A DNA stretch of 64,000 bases from positions 2,108,001 through 2,172,000 of the forward strand of contig NZ_OY734020.1 of the NCBI RefSeq assembly GCF_963455295.1, given 5' to 3'. Made by a program: the position numbers and the translations under genes. Within the stretch, counting starts at the first letter, position 1. Each line of letters begins with the position of its first letter. The notes under the pieces are model-generated. The model was not told where the DNA came from. It ran no database searches and saw only the letters and a program-made list of their open reading frames with translations. Origin of the DNA: Candidatus Thiodiazotropha sp. CDECU1 (lineage in GTDB: Bacteria > Pseudomonadota > Gammaproteobacteria > Chromatiales > Chromatiaceae). This document shows positions 54,042-62,630 of the stretch, piece after piece.

Positions 54042-54057
54042 TGTATCGTACGATACA
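54042..54057. promoter_or_regulatory. 16-bp palindrome before the SprT-like gene
   Basis: TGTATCGTACGATACA is a perfect palindrome with the size and symmetry of an operator for a TetR-type dimer. It ends 10 bases before the ATG at 54031 on the minus strand and would cover a promoter or ribosome site. The regulator is unknown. Confidence 0.65.
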
Positions 54058-54244
54058 ATTATAGATAACGAAACAAACCAATACAATATCAAAGTGTTAA
54101 AAAGTCTCAGTGATAGGTAACAGAACCGTTACTGCAATACCTTTTCTGCGTGCCGATCATGTTCAGCGTTGGGGATCAGACGGATCTAAATGGTCGGTTG
54201 ACTATTCTCTTTCATAGCTGCGGAATTGCTATGGGGGTGTTGTG

Positions 54245-54850
54245 TTACCGCTTAACAAATGTCTCGTGATGAGTTGACTGATGCGACATGGACTGCTGCG
54301 ATGTCACGATGGCGAAACGTAGACTATCTAGTAATGCCTGAGGAGGTAGTCCATGCGGTAGTATCCGAACGAGGTTGCCTTCGGCGTCGATAATGTAGAG
54401 GTTGGCGCTATGGTCCATGGTGTAATACTTATTTGTTCCCTTATCGACAAAGTCATACCTGACCTGATAAAGCTTGGCAATCTCATGCAGTTGTTCTGGC
54501 GTACCAGTCAATCCCAGTAGGTTTGTATGGAAATACTGGGTGTATTCAGCCAGGTGCTCAAGTGTGTCACGCTCAGGATCAAGCGAAACAAATAGCGCGT
54601 CAACTAGATCTACATCATCGCCGAGACTGTTGAGAGCGCTACTTATTGTACTTAAAGCTGTTGGGCAGATATCGGGGCAGAAAGTGTAACCAAAAGCAAT
54701 CACAACCACCTTGCCGCGAGAATCCTGCAAGGAATATTCGGAGCCATCGTGTGCCACCAAAGTGAAATCACCACCCACCTCCTTAGCACTACAGACGCCA
54801 ACAGCAGATATCACGATGAGCATAAGACAGTTTCTAACAATCAACAGCAT
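54245..54850 (-). CDS. SCO1/SenC-family copper chaperone
   Basis: 201 residues. Signal peptide at residues 1-22, then a thioredoxin-like SCO domain with Cys58-x3-Cys62 in FGYTFCPDICPTAL and the conserved His in DHSANLYIID. It carries copper to cytochrome oxidase or other periplasmic copper enzymes. Divergent from mtoX across 348 bases; methanethiol oxidase is copper dependent in characterised bacteria and is often encoded with a SCO gene, so it may serve MtoX. Confidence 0.92.
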   Translation of the reverse strand: MLLIVRNCLMLIVISAVGVCSAKEVGGDFTLVAHDGSEYSLQDSRGKVVVIAFGYTFCPDICPTALSTISSALNSLGDDVDLVDALFVSLDPERDTLEHLAEYTQYFHTNLLGLTGTPEQLHEIAKLYQVRYDFVDKGTNKYYTMDHSANLYIIDAEGNLVRILPHGLPPQALLDSLRFAIVTSQQSMSHQSTHHETFVKR

Positions 54851-54973
54851 CAGACTCTCCAGCAGTGGTTCACATCAACAAACAGCACAAATGATGCCAA
54901 TCCCTTAACAGCCGTTACAGAGGGTAGGGGATACCGCTTAGTGTTACGCCGCTAATACGCCACTGGTATTGGT

Positions 54974-54991
54974 TGTAACCTGGGTGTTACA
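54974..54991 (+). promoter_or_regulatory. Candidate activator site upstream of mtoX
   Basis: TGTAAC-CTGGGT-GTTACA has perfect 6-base inverted arms. It lies about 80 bases upstream of the -24 box at 55056, in the range of enhancer-like sites for sigma-54 activators. Further half-sites are GTTACA at 54914 and TGTTAC at 54942. The likely binder is the activator encoded at 58658; this is inference. Confidence 0.55.
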
Positions 54992-55055
54992 CCACAAACA
55001 TTGCACGTAATTCAGAGTGTTGCATTTTGCTGGGGTATGAGTGCATCTTGATAGT

Positions 55056-55071
55056 TGGCACCTTCATTGCA
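55056..55071 (+). promoter_or_regulatory. Sigma-54 promoter of mtoX
   Basis: TGGCAC-CTTCA-TTGCA is a full match to the sigma-54 consensus. Transcription would start near 55083, leaving a ~115-base leader before the ATG at 55199. The rest of the 348-base gap 54851-55198 shows no gene apart from the candidate activator site at 54974. Confidence 0.85.
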
Positions 55072-55198
55072 GATGTATTTCTAACTGTCCCTCAATGGCA
55101 GTGAATAATGTGGTCGGTGTAAAACATTGTTTTTAGCCATGGTTTATTTTCACACGAACCACCTGATTGTAGATGTAAGTAAATTTGAGGATTATGAT

Positions 55199-56575
55199 AT
55201 GAATTTTACAACCCTGAAGCAGGTCGGTAAGGTCGCACTGACAATATCCCTTGTGACTGGTGCTGCAGTATCTGCTCTATCAACTACAGCAGTGGCAGAT
55301 GAAACGTGTCAGTCACCTTACATGGCTAAAATCGTCGGCCAGGAAGACTTTGTTTATGTCTGGACACTTGGTGTTGAAGGTGTTGGTGATGGACAGGACA
55401 AGCTGGTTACCGTCGATGTCAATCCAAAATCCAAACATTACGGCAAGGTGGTCAACAGTCTGTCCGTTGGTGGCCGAAATGAGGCACACCATTCCGGCTT
55501 TACTGATGACCGTCGTTATTTATGGGCTGGAGGCCTGGATACCAACAAAATATTCGTCTTTGATGTATTCAGTGATCCGGGTAAACCAAAACTTCATCAT
55601 GTAGTTACAGATTTTGTTGCCAAAAGCGGCGGTGTTGTCGGCCCGCACACCACCTATGCGCTTCCAGGCCGTATGATGATAACAGGCTTGTCAAACAATA
55701 AAGATCATGGTGGTCGTACTGCACTGGTAGAGTACACCAATGACGGTGAATATATTGCAACACACTGGATGCCGACCGATGCGAATCTGCAAGGCGCGGA
55801 AAAAGCTGGAAAGTTCGCTGACGGTTACGGTTATGATGTTCGTGCCTTGCCGCGTCGCAACGTAATGGTTTCATCTTCTTTTACTGGCTGGTCCAACTAT
55901 ATGATGGACTTCGGGAAAATGCTACAAGACAAAGAGGCGATGAAACGCTTCGGCAATACTGTCGTAGTGTGGGATCTGCATACACGTAAACCGAAGAAGG
56001 TATTGGATGTTCCCGGTGCTCCGCTGGAAGTCCGTTGTGCATGGCAGCCAAACAACAACTGGTGCGTGACCACTACAGCATTGACCTCAAAAATCTGGTT
56101 GATTTACGAAGATAAGCATGGTGAATGGCATTCCAAAGCTGTTGCTGATATTGGTGATCCGTCTAAGATCCCACTCCCAGTGGATATTTCAATTGCCTCT
56201 GATGACTCTGGCCTTTGGGTGAATACTTTCATGGATGGAAAGACTCGTTACTTTGATCTAAGTGATCCTCACAGCCCCAAACAAGTCTATGAGAAACAGA
56301 TAGCAGCCCAAGTGAATATGGCTTCGTCAAGTTGGGATGGGAAGCGCGTCTACTACACCAGCTCTCTATTGGCCAATTGGGACAAGAAAGGTAAAGACGA
56401 TGAGCAGTATTTCAAGTCCTATCATTGGGATGGAAATAATCTTACTGAGCAGTTCAAGATTGATTTCTATAAAGAGAAACTGGGGCGCGCTCACCAGATG
56501 CGTTTCGGTGCTTACGCACTCTATGGCAAACGTGACGATAGATTGAATGGTACCGATTTGGCGGCTACTGAATAG
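55199..56575 (+). CDS. mtoX: Methanethiol oxidase (SBP56 family)
   Basis: 458 residues from the ATG at 55199 with TGAGGA nine bases upstream; the frame from 55127 adds an unlikely N-terminus. A Sec signal peptide ends near STTAVADE, so the enzyme is periplasmic. Family motifs are present: DETCQSPYM, HHSGFTDDRRYLWAGGLDTN, GVVGPHTTYALPGRM and the C-terminal GRAHQMRFG. In characterised bacteria it converts methanethiol to formaldehyde, sulfide and peroxide using copper. The formaldehyde would feed the H4MPT route here; the peroxide may be met by the peroxidase fusion downstream. Confidence 0.93.
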   Translation: MNFTTLKQVGKVALTISLVTGAAVSALSTTAVADETCQSPYMAKIVGQEDFVYVWTLGVEGVGDGQDKLVTVDVNPKSKHYGKVVNSLSVGGRNEAHHSGFTDDRRYLWAGGLDTNKIFVFDVFSDPGKPKLHHVVTDFVAKSGGVVGPHTTYALPGRMMITGLSNNKDHGGRTALVEYTNDGEYIATHWMPTDANLQGAEKAGKFADGYGYDVRALPRRNVMVSSSFTGWSNYMMDFGKMLQDKEAMKRFGNTVVVWDLHTRKPKKVLDVPGAPLEVRCAWQPNNNWCVTTTALTSKIWLIYEDKHGEWHSKAVADIGDPSKIPLPVDISIASDDSGLWVNTFMDGKTRYFDLSDPHSPKQVYEKQIAAQVNMASSSWDGKRVYYTSSLLANWDKKGKDDEQYFKSYHWDGNNLTEQFKIDFYKEKLGRAHQMRFGAYALYGKRDDRLNGTDLAATE

Positions 56576-56587
56576 CTTCCTCTTAAA

Positions 56588-56617
56588 CTCTACCCATTCA
56601 TTTGGGTAGAGTTTTTT
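56588..56617 (+). terminator. Intrinsic terminator after mtoX
   Basis: CTCTACCCA (56588-56596) pairs with TGGGTAGAG (56603-56611), followed by TTTTTT. A weaker one, CCCT-TCTT-AGGG with nine T, follows at 56636-56656. The next gene starts at 56685, so it is expressed either by readthrough or from its own promoter. Confidence 0.88.
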
Positions 56618-56684
56618 CTCCTCTCCGTTTTGAGGCCCTTCTTAGGGTTTTTTTTTGGCTAACTGGTAGAATGAGGCTGATTGC

Positions 56685-58649
56685 ATGAAGAACTTTACAG
56701 CTTACCTATTATTTGTCAGCTGTTTGGTTATAAGCCCGAACTCGTATGCCGCAGCATTCCAGACCCAAGAATCAGATCAACCAGCGGTACTGGCACCTTT
56801 CTATACCGATCCTGAATATCCCCCACCTGAGGTAGGTAGTTACAAACTACCACCTATTGGGAATGCGGCCAATGGAGCCATCATAAATGGACAGGGAGAG
56901 ATACAGCGCCTGCATGACCTACTGGGTAATGGAAAAATAGTCCTACTCAGTTTTTTCTACAGTACTTGTAGTGATATCAACGGTTGCCCACTAGCGACTG
57001 CGGTAATGTACAAGTTGCAACAAATCATTAAAACAGATCCTCAATTACATGATCGTTTCCGTATGATCAGCCTGAGTTTTGATCCGACATTTGATACACC
57101 CGAGATAATTTCACATTACGGTACTGGGCTCGCCCAAGGCGGTGATTGGCGATTTATCACTACCGCGTCATTAAATGACATAAACCCTATCCTGGAAAGC
57201 TATGGGCAATCGGTGGTACGCGATATAGATGAAAGTGGCAATATCCTCCCATCCTTTTCACATGTGCTGAAGGTTTTTCTTATTGATCCACAGAAGAAGA
57301 TTCGCAATATCTACAGCGTATCATTTTTATATCCAGAACTTATTATCAATGACGCCAAGACAGTACTGTCAGAGTCACAGACCCTAGTAAACAACAACCT
57401 GGACAATTTTAATCAGTTTTCCAAATTATCAAAACCAGGCGACTATAAAGATGGTTATGAATCGGACACATATGAGACACGCAGCCTGGCGGTAGAACAA
57501 CGAAAAGGCAAGCAAACGGACCTGCTTGCGTATATTGAGAACCCTCCACTTGGCTTGCCAGCAATGCCGCAACCGACGAATAATCAGGTGACGCGTAGAA
57601 AAATTGCGCTAGGTCGAAAATTGTTCTATGACCGGCGATTATCACTCAATGACACATTTTCCTGTGCCATGTGCCATATCCCTGAGCAAGGGTTTACAAA
57701 CAATGAATTAGCCATGGCTATCGGCTTTGAAGGGCGAAGCACGCGGCGTAATTCTCCAACTCTCTATAACAGTGGATATCTACAAAGACTTTTTCACGAC
57801 GGCCGAGAAGAGTCACTTGAACAACAGGTATGGGGGCCACTGTTGGCGCGTAATGAAATGGCTAATCCATCAGTTGGAGCAGTGATCAAGAAGATCCGAA
57901 GCCTGGCTGATTATCGTGGCCTTTTCGAACAGGCATTCGACGGAGAGAGTGTCAATATGGAGACTGTAAGCAAAGCAATTGCCAGTTATGAGCGCACCCT
58001 GGCTTCAGGCAATTCTGCTTTCGATCGCTGGTATTATGGTAAACAGCATGATGCTATGTCTGCAAGGGCAATCAAGGGCTATGAACTGTTTACAGGTAAA
58101 GCGGGTTGTTCATCCTGCCATACGATAGGAGAAGAGTCCGCACTCTTTACCGACGACCAGATGCATAACACCGGCATGGGTTACCGCGAATCTATGGGAA
58201 TCAGGCCCGACAAGGAGAAGATCCTGGTTGCACCAGGCGTCTATATCGAGGTGGGACGGGAGGTCATAGATATGGTTGGCCATCCTCCGCCGACAGATGT
58301 GGGCTATTACGAGGTTACGCAGAATCCAAATGACCGGTGGAAGTACCACACACCAAGCTTACGAAACGTGGCGTTGACTGCACCCTATATGCACAATGGG
58401 TCCATGAGTAATTTGCGAGAAGTCGTTGAATTTTACAATCAAGGTGGTGTCTCGAATGAGTTATTGGATCCGCGTATCCGACCACTGGGGTTAAGTGAAC
58501 AGGAGATTGATTACCTGGTACTCTTCATGCAGAACCTCACTGGCAGCAATGTTAATGAGATTGTTGCCGATGGTTTTGCGTCGCCGGTGGGAGATATCAC
58601 TGAAGATGATCCGCATTGGTCGCACGAAAAGCGTACAGCCGATAAATAG
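56685..58649 (+). CDS. SCO domain fused to a di-haem cytochrome c peroxidase/MauG-like protein
   Basis: 654 residues. Signal peptide at residues 1-23. Residues ~45-225 form a SCO domain with His193, but its cysteines are Cys95-x5-Cys101 (TCSDINGCP) instead of CxxxC. Residues ~275-635 are a di-haem peroxidase with haem sites CAMCH (327-331) and CSSCH (475-479) and the YMHNGSM segment near the C-terminus. In other bacteria mtoX is followed by separate SCO and mauG genes; here one protein joins both. It may supply copper to, and mature or protect, MtoX. Confidence 0.9.
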   Translation: MKNFTAYLLFVSCLVISPNSYAAAFQTQESDQPAVLAPFYTDPEYPPPEVGSYKLPPIGNAANGAIINGQGEIQRLHDLLGNGKIVLLSFFYSTCSDINGCPLATAVMYKLQQIIKTDPQLHDRFRMISLSFDPTFDTPEIISHYGTGLAQGGDWRFITTASLNDINPILESYGQSVVRDIDESGNILPSFSHVLKVFLIDPQKKIRNIYSVSFLYPELIINDAKTVLSESQTLVNNNLDNFNQFSKLSKPGDYKDGYESDTYETRSLAVEQRKGKQTDLLAYIENPPLGLPAMPQPTNNQVTRRKIALGRKLFYDRRLSLNDTFSCAMCHIPEQGFTNNELAMAIGFEGRSTRRNSPTLYNSGYLQRLFHDGREESLEQQVWGPLLARNEMANPSVGAVIKKIRSLADYRGLFEQAFDGESVNMETVSKAIASYERTLASGNSAFDRWYYGKQHDAMSARAIKGYELFTGKAGCSSCHTIGEESALFTDDQMHNTGMGYRESMGIRPDKEKILVAPGVYIEVGREVIDMVGHPPPTDVGYYEVTQNPNDRWKYHTPSLRNVALTAPYMHNGSMSNLREVVEFYNQGGVSNELLDPRIRPLGLSEQEIDYLVLFMQNLTGSNVNEIVADGFASPVGDITEDDPHWSHEKRTADK

Positions 58650-58657
58650 GGATAGGA

Positions 58658-60589
58658 TCAATCTGGTCGACGGATATCAAAATTTCGCATTTTTCGGTAA
58701 AGAGTGTTGCGGCTGACGTGTAACTTGGATGCAACCTGGGTTACATTCCAGTACGCAGCTTCCATTTCACGTAAAATCGCATCGCGTTCAGCAATCTCTA
58801 ATGGATTCGTTGGGCGCAAGTGCTGTTGTGTTTCGCGATCCTTTACGTTGTCAAAAACATCATCTGGCAGGTCGTCAACTCTAATTACCGTGTTGTCACA
58901 CAGGCCAATAAGGGTGCGAAGGATATTGCGCAACTGACGAATGTTGCCAGGCCAATGATAGTCCTGAAGGATATCCAGTGCCTCATCGTCAATCGTAATC
59001 ATTTGTGGACCGTCCGCTTCCTGTTGCAACAAATGCATGATCAAACTACGTCTGTCCTCACGATCTCTCAACGGCGGCATCTGCAGACTGATGCCGTTGA
59101 GTCGGTAATAGAGGTCTATCCTGAATCTTCCTTCCTCGACCAATAATTTCAGGTCCTTATGAGTGGCGCTGATCAAACGAATATCCACTTTTATCGGAAT
59201 CTCTCCACCGATAGGGATAACCTCTCGCTCCTCCAAAACCCTTAACAGGCGGGCTTGCAGATGTAGAGGCATGTCACCGATTTCGTCAAGGAACAGAGTT
59301 CCACCATTTGCTTGTGCAATCTTGCCTCGAGAACCATCCTTACTCGCACCGGTGAATGCACCTGGACGGTATCCAAACAGTTCGCTCTCAATCAGCGTTT
59401 CAGGCAAAGATGCGCAGTTGACCGCAATCAGTGGTTTATCCGCACGGCTACTGGATTTGTGTATGGCGCTGGTAAACACGTCTTTTCCAGTGCCTGTCTC
59501 TCCAAGTAAAATAAAGGGTATGTCTCGTTCTAATAGTTTTTTGGCGCGTTCAATGTTCCGACGCATGCGTGTGTCACCAAACTCCAGGCCATCCAGCGCA
59601 GGTGAATCCTCAGAATTTGATACTGATAATCTTTGAGACTGTCGTTTATCAGCATGCTTCTTGTTGGGTGGTTGAAAACCGGCATAGAAACGTCGCCCAT
59701 GATTGACATCACGCAGTACTATCGGGGCTGTGATCTTATTGTGGGCATTGCTCATAATATTACTCATACGTACGTCGAACAGTTCTTCAATCCGCTGACC
59801 GAGGATATCCTTAATGTCGGGTATATCAAGCTGGAACAAGGCGCTACGATTGGCTGCATTTATGCGTCCATCACCATCGAAGGCAAGTACACCCTCACCT
59901 AATGTACTAATGAACTCCCTTCGACTGTGAAACCGAATTATATAATCATCGTGCATACAGCAAAGGAATAGTCGATTTTCAATCAGTTGAGCCGACATGT
60001 TTACCATAACCATGGTATGTTGCTGAGCCTGATGCGATCTGCTTGATGCATCCAAAATCGCAACCAGAACCCCTGTTGGATCCATGATGGGTGCTGCAGA
60101 ACAGGTTAGATGGGTGTTTTTGGAGAAAAAGTGTTCGTTCTGGTGAATAATCAAAGGACGTTTTTCAATTAAGCAAGTCCCCATACCGTTGGTTCCTTGT
60201 GCGGACTCAGTCCAAACCGCACCCAATTGAAGAGAAGTTTGGGCTGCGGTACCTGTGAATTTTGGGTCACCAACGTAATTTACAACTACCCCATCATTGT
60301 CGGTGAGCAAAATAGAGTGACCAGACCCTGCAACCTGCTGATAGAGGTTGGTCATTTCTGAATGTGCTATCTCGGATAATTGGTAGTATTTTTCCTTCCT
60401 TTCCCTCAGGTCGGAATGATCGACGATAATCGGTTCCGGGTTATGATCCGGATCCAGATCATGGTCGTTAAGACAGCGTCTCCATGAACGGAGAATATGC
60501 TCATTGACAGTACAAGCAAGATTGCTGTTATTGTGAACAGCAGCTTTCACCAAACCATAGTGAGTTCTGTTCGCATTTTCAGTAATCAT
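58658..60589 (-). CDS. Sigma-54-dependent activator, AcoR type
   Basis: 643 residues. N-terminal sensor with a GAF-like domain (about residues 75-210: SGHSILLTDNDGVVVNYVGD, GTNGMGTCLIE) and a PAS-like region (~225-300, LGEGVLAFDGDGRINAANRS). AAA+ core with GETGTGK (363-369), the sigma-54 loop GAFTGA (410-415) and TLFLDE (431-436). C-terminal Fis-type helix-turn-helix (AAYWNVTQVASKLHVSRNTL). A perfect sigma-54 promoter stands before mtoX 3.6 kb away, the likely target. Tail to tail with the fusion gene. Confidence 0.94.
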   Translation of the reverse strand: MITENANRTHYGLVKAAVHNNSNLACTVNEHILRSWRRCLNDHDLDPDHNPEPIIVDHSDLRERKEKYYQLSEIAHSEMTNLYQQVAGSGHSILLTDNDGVVVNYVGDPKFTGTAAQTSLQLGAVWTESAQGTNGMGTCLIEKRPLIIHQNEHFFSKNTHLTCSAAPIMDPTGVLVAILDASSRSHQAQQHTMVMVNMSAQLIENRLFLCCMHDDYIIRFHSRREFISTLGEGVLAFDGDGRINAANRSALFQLDIPDIKDILGQRIEELFDVRMSNIMSNAHNKITAPIVLRDVNHGRRFYAGFQPPNKKHADKRQSQRLSVSNSEDSPALDGLEFGDTRMRRNIERAKKLLERDIPFILLGETGTGKDVFTSAIHKSSSRADKPLIAVNCASLPETLIESELFGYRPGAFTGASKDGSRGKIAQANGGTLFLDEIGDMPLHLQARLLRVLEEREVIPIGGEIPIKVDIRLISATHKDLKLLVEEGRFRIDLYYRLNGISLQMPPLRDREDRRSLIMHLLQQEADGPQMITIDDEALDILQDYHWPGNIRQLRNILRTLIGLCDNTVIRVDDLPDDVFDNVKDRETQQHLRPTNPLEIAERDAILREMEAAYWNVTQVASKLHVSRNTLYRKMRNFDIRRPD

Positions 60590-60643
60590 TATGCCTCCTT
60601 TTGCAGAGACTGCTGGCTTCGGTAAAAACCCTCATACCACGCA

Positions 60644-61900
60644 TCAGAGATTCCAGGTCAATGCAAAACCCGTATGCCAAGAATGGGTTTCGGCATTGGT
60701 GTGGCCGCCGCCTGAAAGGTTACCCGTACCATAGTCACGATCTTCCGCGAACTGCCAGCCAAACTGAACATCAAGATCGATAGGTGGTGCTATAAAGCCT
60801 TGATAGCCAAATCCAACCGTAAGTCTATGTTTATAAATAACTTCGGCCTGGGTAGCCTGGATATACTGGGTAACCCCTTGATTCAAAGGTATTGGACCAA
60901 CATTACTGAAGACTTGTGAGATACCTCCGATAGGTCCTGTGGTTCCTGTATCTGTAGGATCATCACCGTAACCATAACCGATTCGGTATTTCCAGTTTCC
61001 ACTCGTTAATTGAGCACCCATGGAGAAGACAGTCTGATCATCGTAAACATCCTGCCAGAATTTTGAGTCATCCCAGAATTTGTGGGTGATATCCGCTGCC
61101 AACAATAGATTTCCACCCATGAGGCTGTCATTAGCAATACCGAATCCAATATTGGCCGGTTGTTCGATTTCCGGGCTAGCATAGCTTGTAGCACTAGTCT
61201 GGACCTGATTGTCGAAGGTGTGTTTCAGTTCTGTTTGATAATAGGCTCCAACTGTCGTCGGGCCGGAATCATAAGTGGCACCGAAGGTAGCCCTCAAGCC
61301 AATGTCGTGGGTGGCTGCAGAAGTCGATGAAAGACCAAGATCCAGTTCCGCAAAACTGATAGTGGCAGCGGCTCCTAAAGAGAGATTGTTGCTGACCTCG
61401 TAGCCAAGCCCTGCGTTGACACCGAGTATGATGAATTCCGCTCCAGCTCCGAGGCTGCCTGGATCACCCCTGAACTCAGCCCCAATGCCAGATACCGCTG
61501 TCAATCCCAAACCGATGGTTGCCGGAATCCCCAAACCGCGAAGATCCTGAGTAATCCCGGTGTTGGGCACAGCAAATATATCCGTACCGGAATCCTCACT
61601 GAATGCTGTGCCGGTTATGCTGCCATCGTGTGTCAGCTCGACTTCAGGCATGTAGAATGTTGCACCAAAGCTGAACTTGGTGCCTTTGAATTGGGTAAGT
61701 GTCGCGGGATTTCCAAAGACGGAAGATGTAACATCTTGTGGGCGCGCCAGGCTGGTACCTGCCATACCTCCCGAAGCGGGTGAAAGGGTATTATGCAGGT
61801 CATAGCCATGTGGGCCGGCAATGCTGTTTGCTGAGAAGATGCTGCCAATAGCAACGGCTAATAGCGATGCGTGTCGAGACTTGTGAGTTGAGTTTTTCAT
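60644..61900 (-). CDS. Outer-membrane FadL/TodX-family transporter
   Basis: 418 residues. Signal peptide (SLLAVAIGSIFSANSIAG), then the FadL N-terminal hatch segment DLHNTLSPASGGMAGTSLAR and repeated beta-strand pairs, ending in WHTGFALTWNL with a terminal aromatic-hydrophobic pattern for outer-membrane insertion. The family passes hydrophobic compounds such as fatty acids and aromatics. It starts 36 bases after a 62-codon gene and ends 55 bases from the activator gene; it may import the compound that leads to methanethiol. Confidence 0.92.
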   Translation of the reverse strand: MKNSTHKSRHASLLAVAIGSIFSANSIAGPHGYDLHNTLSPASGGMAGTSLARPQDVTSSVFGNPATLTQFKGTKFSFGATFYMPEVELTHDGSITGTAFSEDSGTDIFAVPNTGITQDLRGLGIPATIGLGLTAVSGIGAEFRGDPGSLGAGAEFIILGVNAGLGYEVSNNLSLGAAATISFAELDLGLSSTSAATHDIGLRATFGATYDSGPTTVGAYYQTELKHTFDNQVQTSATSYASPEIEQPANIGFGIANDSLMGGNLLLAADITHKFWDDSKFWQDVYDDQTVFSMGAQLTSGNWKYRIGYGYGDDPTDTGTTGPIGGISQVFSNVGPIPLNQGVTQYIQATQAEVIYKHRLTVGFGYQGFIAPPIDLDVQFGWQFAEDRDYGTGNLSGGGHTNAETHSWHTGFALTWNL

Positions 61901-61935
61901 GTTATTCCCATCTAGTTGAGATATTTATGGTCGCT

Positions 61936-62124
61936 TCAGGCCACTCTGACGCCTATATTAGGGGTGAGTACTCGGCCTTTAATTTTCGCAAAGCTCTCGA
62001 CCTGCTGAGCTAGGGTTAAAATATCTAGAACTGGGTAGCCACGAATCTGAACGCCATGAAGCGTCTGTTGTCGCCACTTTGTCTCAACCCGGAACACAAT
62101 ATTGGATACTATCGCTCGGGACAT
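61936..62124 (-). CDS. Small protein before the FadL gene
   Basis: 62 codons, no recognised family. The ATG has the strong ribosome site GGAGG at 11 bases, and the gene ends 35 bases before the FadL start, which supports translation. The sequence is basic with a mixed helix-like middle (DILTLAQQVESFAKIKGR). It could be a leader or regulatory peptide. Confidence 0.45.
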   Translation of the reverse strand: MSRAIVSNIVFRVETKWRQQTLHGVQIRGYPVLDILTLAQQVESFAKIKGRVLTPNIGVRVA

Positions 62125-62630
62125 CGGCCTTACCTCCAGCAGTGGAATGTACTCTGTGCGCTAGATGTCGTCCGTGAACTTATATAAAGATGGCATTTGC
62201 CTGCCATTGACAGATAACTCTAGTGATTCAAGCTGTACAGCGATATACGCAGAACTACGTGTATGCTATGAAGGTAGATATTGCTATGGTATATGTCAGT
62301 GAATATCTGTTGTCACGTGGGTGAGACACGTAATATTACGGTGTGTCATTTGAGTGTTACGGTTATTTTGTACCGAAATATGGACTCGCCAGTACAAAGT
62401 CTTTCAGGATAATAATTACAGACATCACTTAGATATTGATTTTCAATAGATATACAGTACAAGATGTAATAAATCCTGAGCATGCTGGCTAATATCAGAT
62501 TTAACTTTCACCCCAACAGGTTGAAGGAAATAAAGTATGGACTAAAACTTGCGAGCTGCTACTAGTTGGATTGAATGACTCAATCGCATATAGCATAATG
62601 AATATAACTGCCCATTAAGGTCACCTATCC
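62125..62630. promoter_or_regulatory. Divergent gap with palindromes
   Basis: 506 AT-rich bases between divergent transcripts. The centre holds CGTAATATTACG (62329-62340), a perfect 12-bp palindrome extended imperfectly to ACAC/GTGT, and TGTTAC at 62355, the same half-site as upstream of mtoX. A sigma-54-like element at 62191-62206 on the minus strand has its boxes one base too close. No gene is visible. Confidence 0.5.

Noticed and set aside
62191-62206. Sigma-54-like box on the minus strand before the FadL operon (TGGCAG...TGCC)
   Set aside because: The GG and GC elements are one base closer than the strict spacing of sigma-54 promoters.
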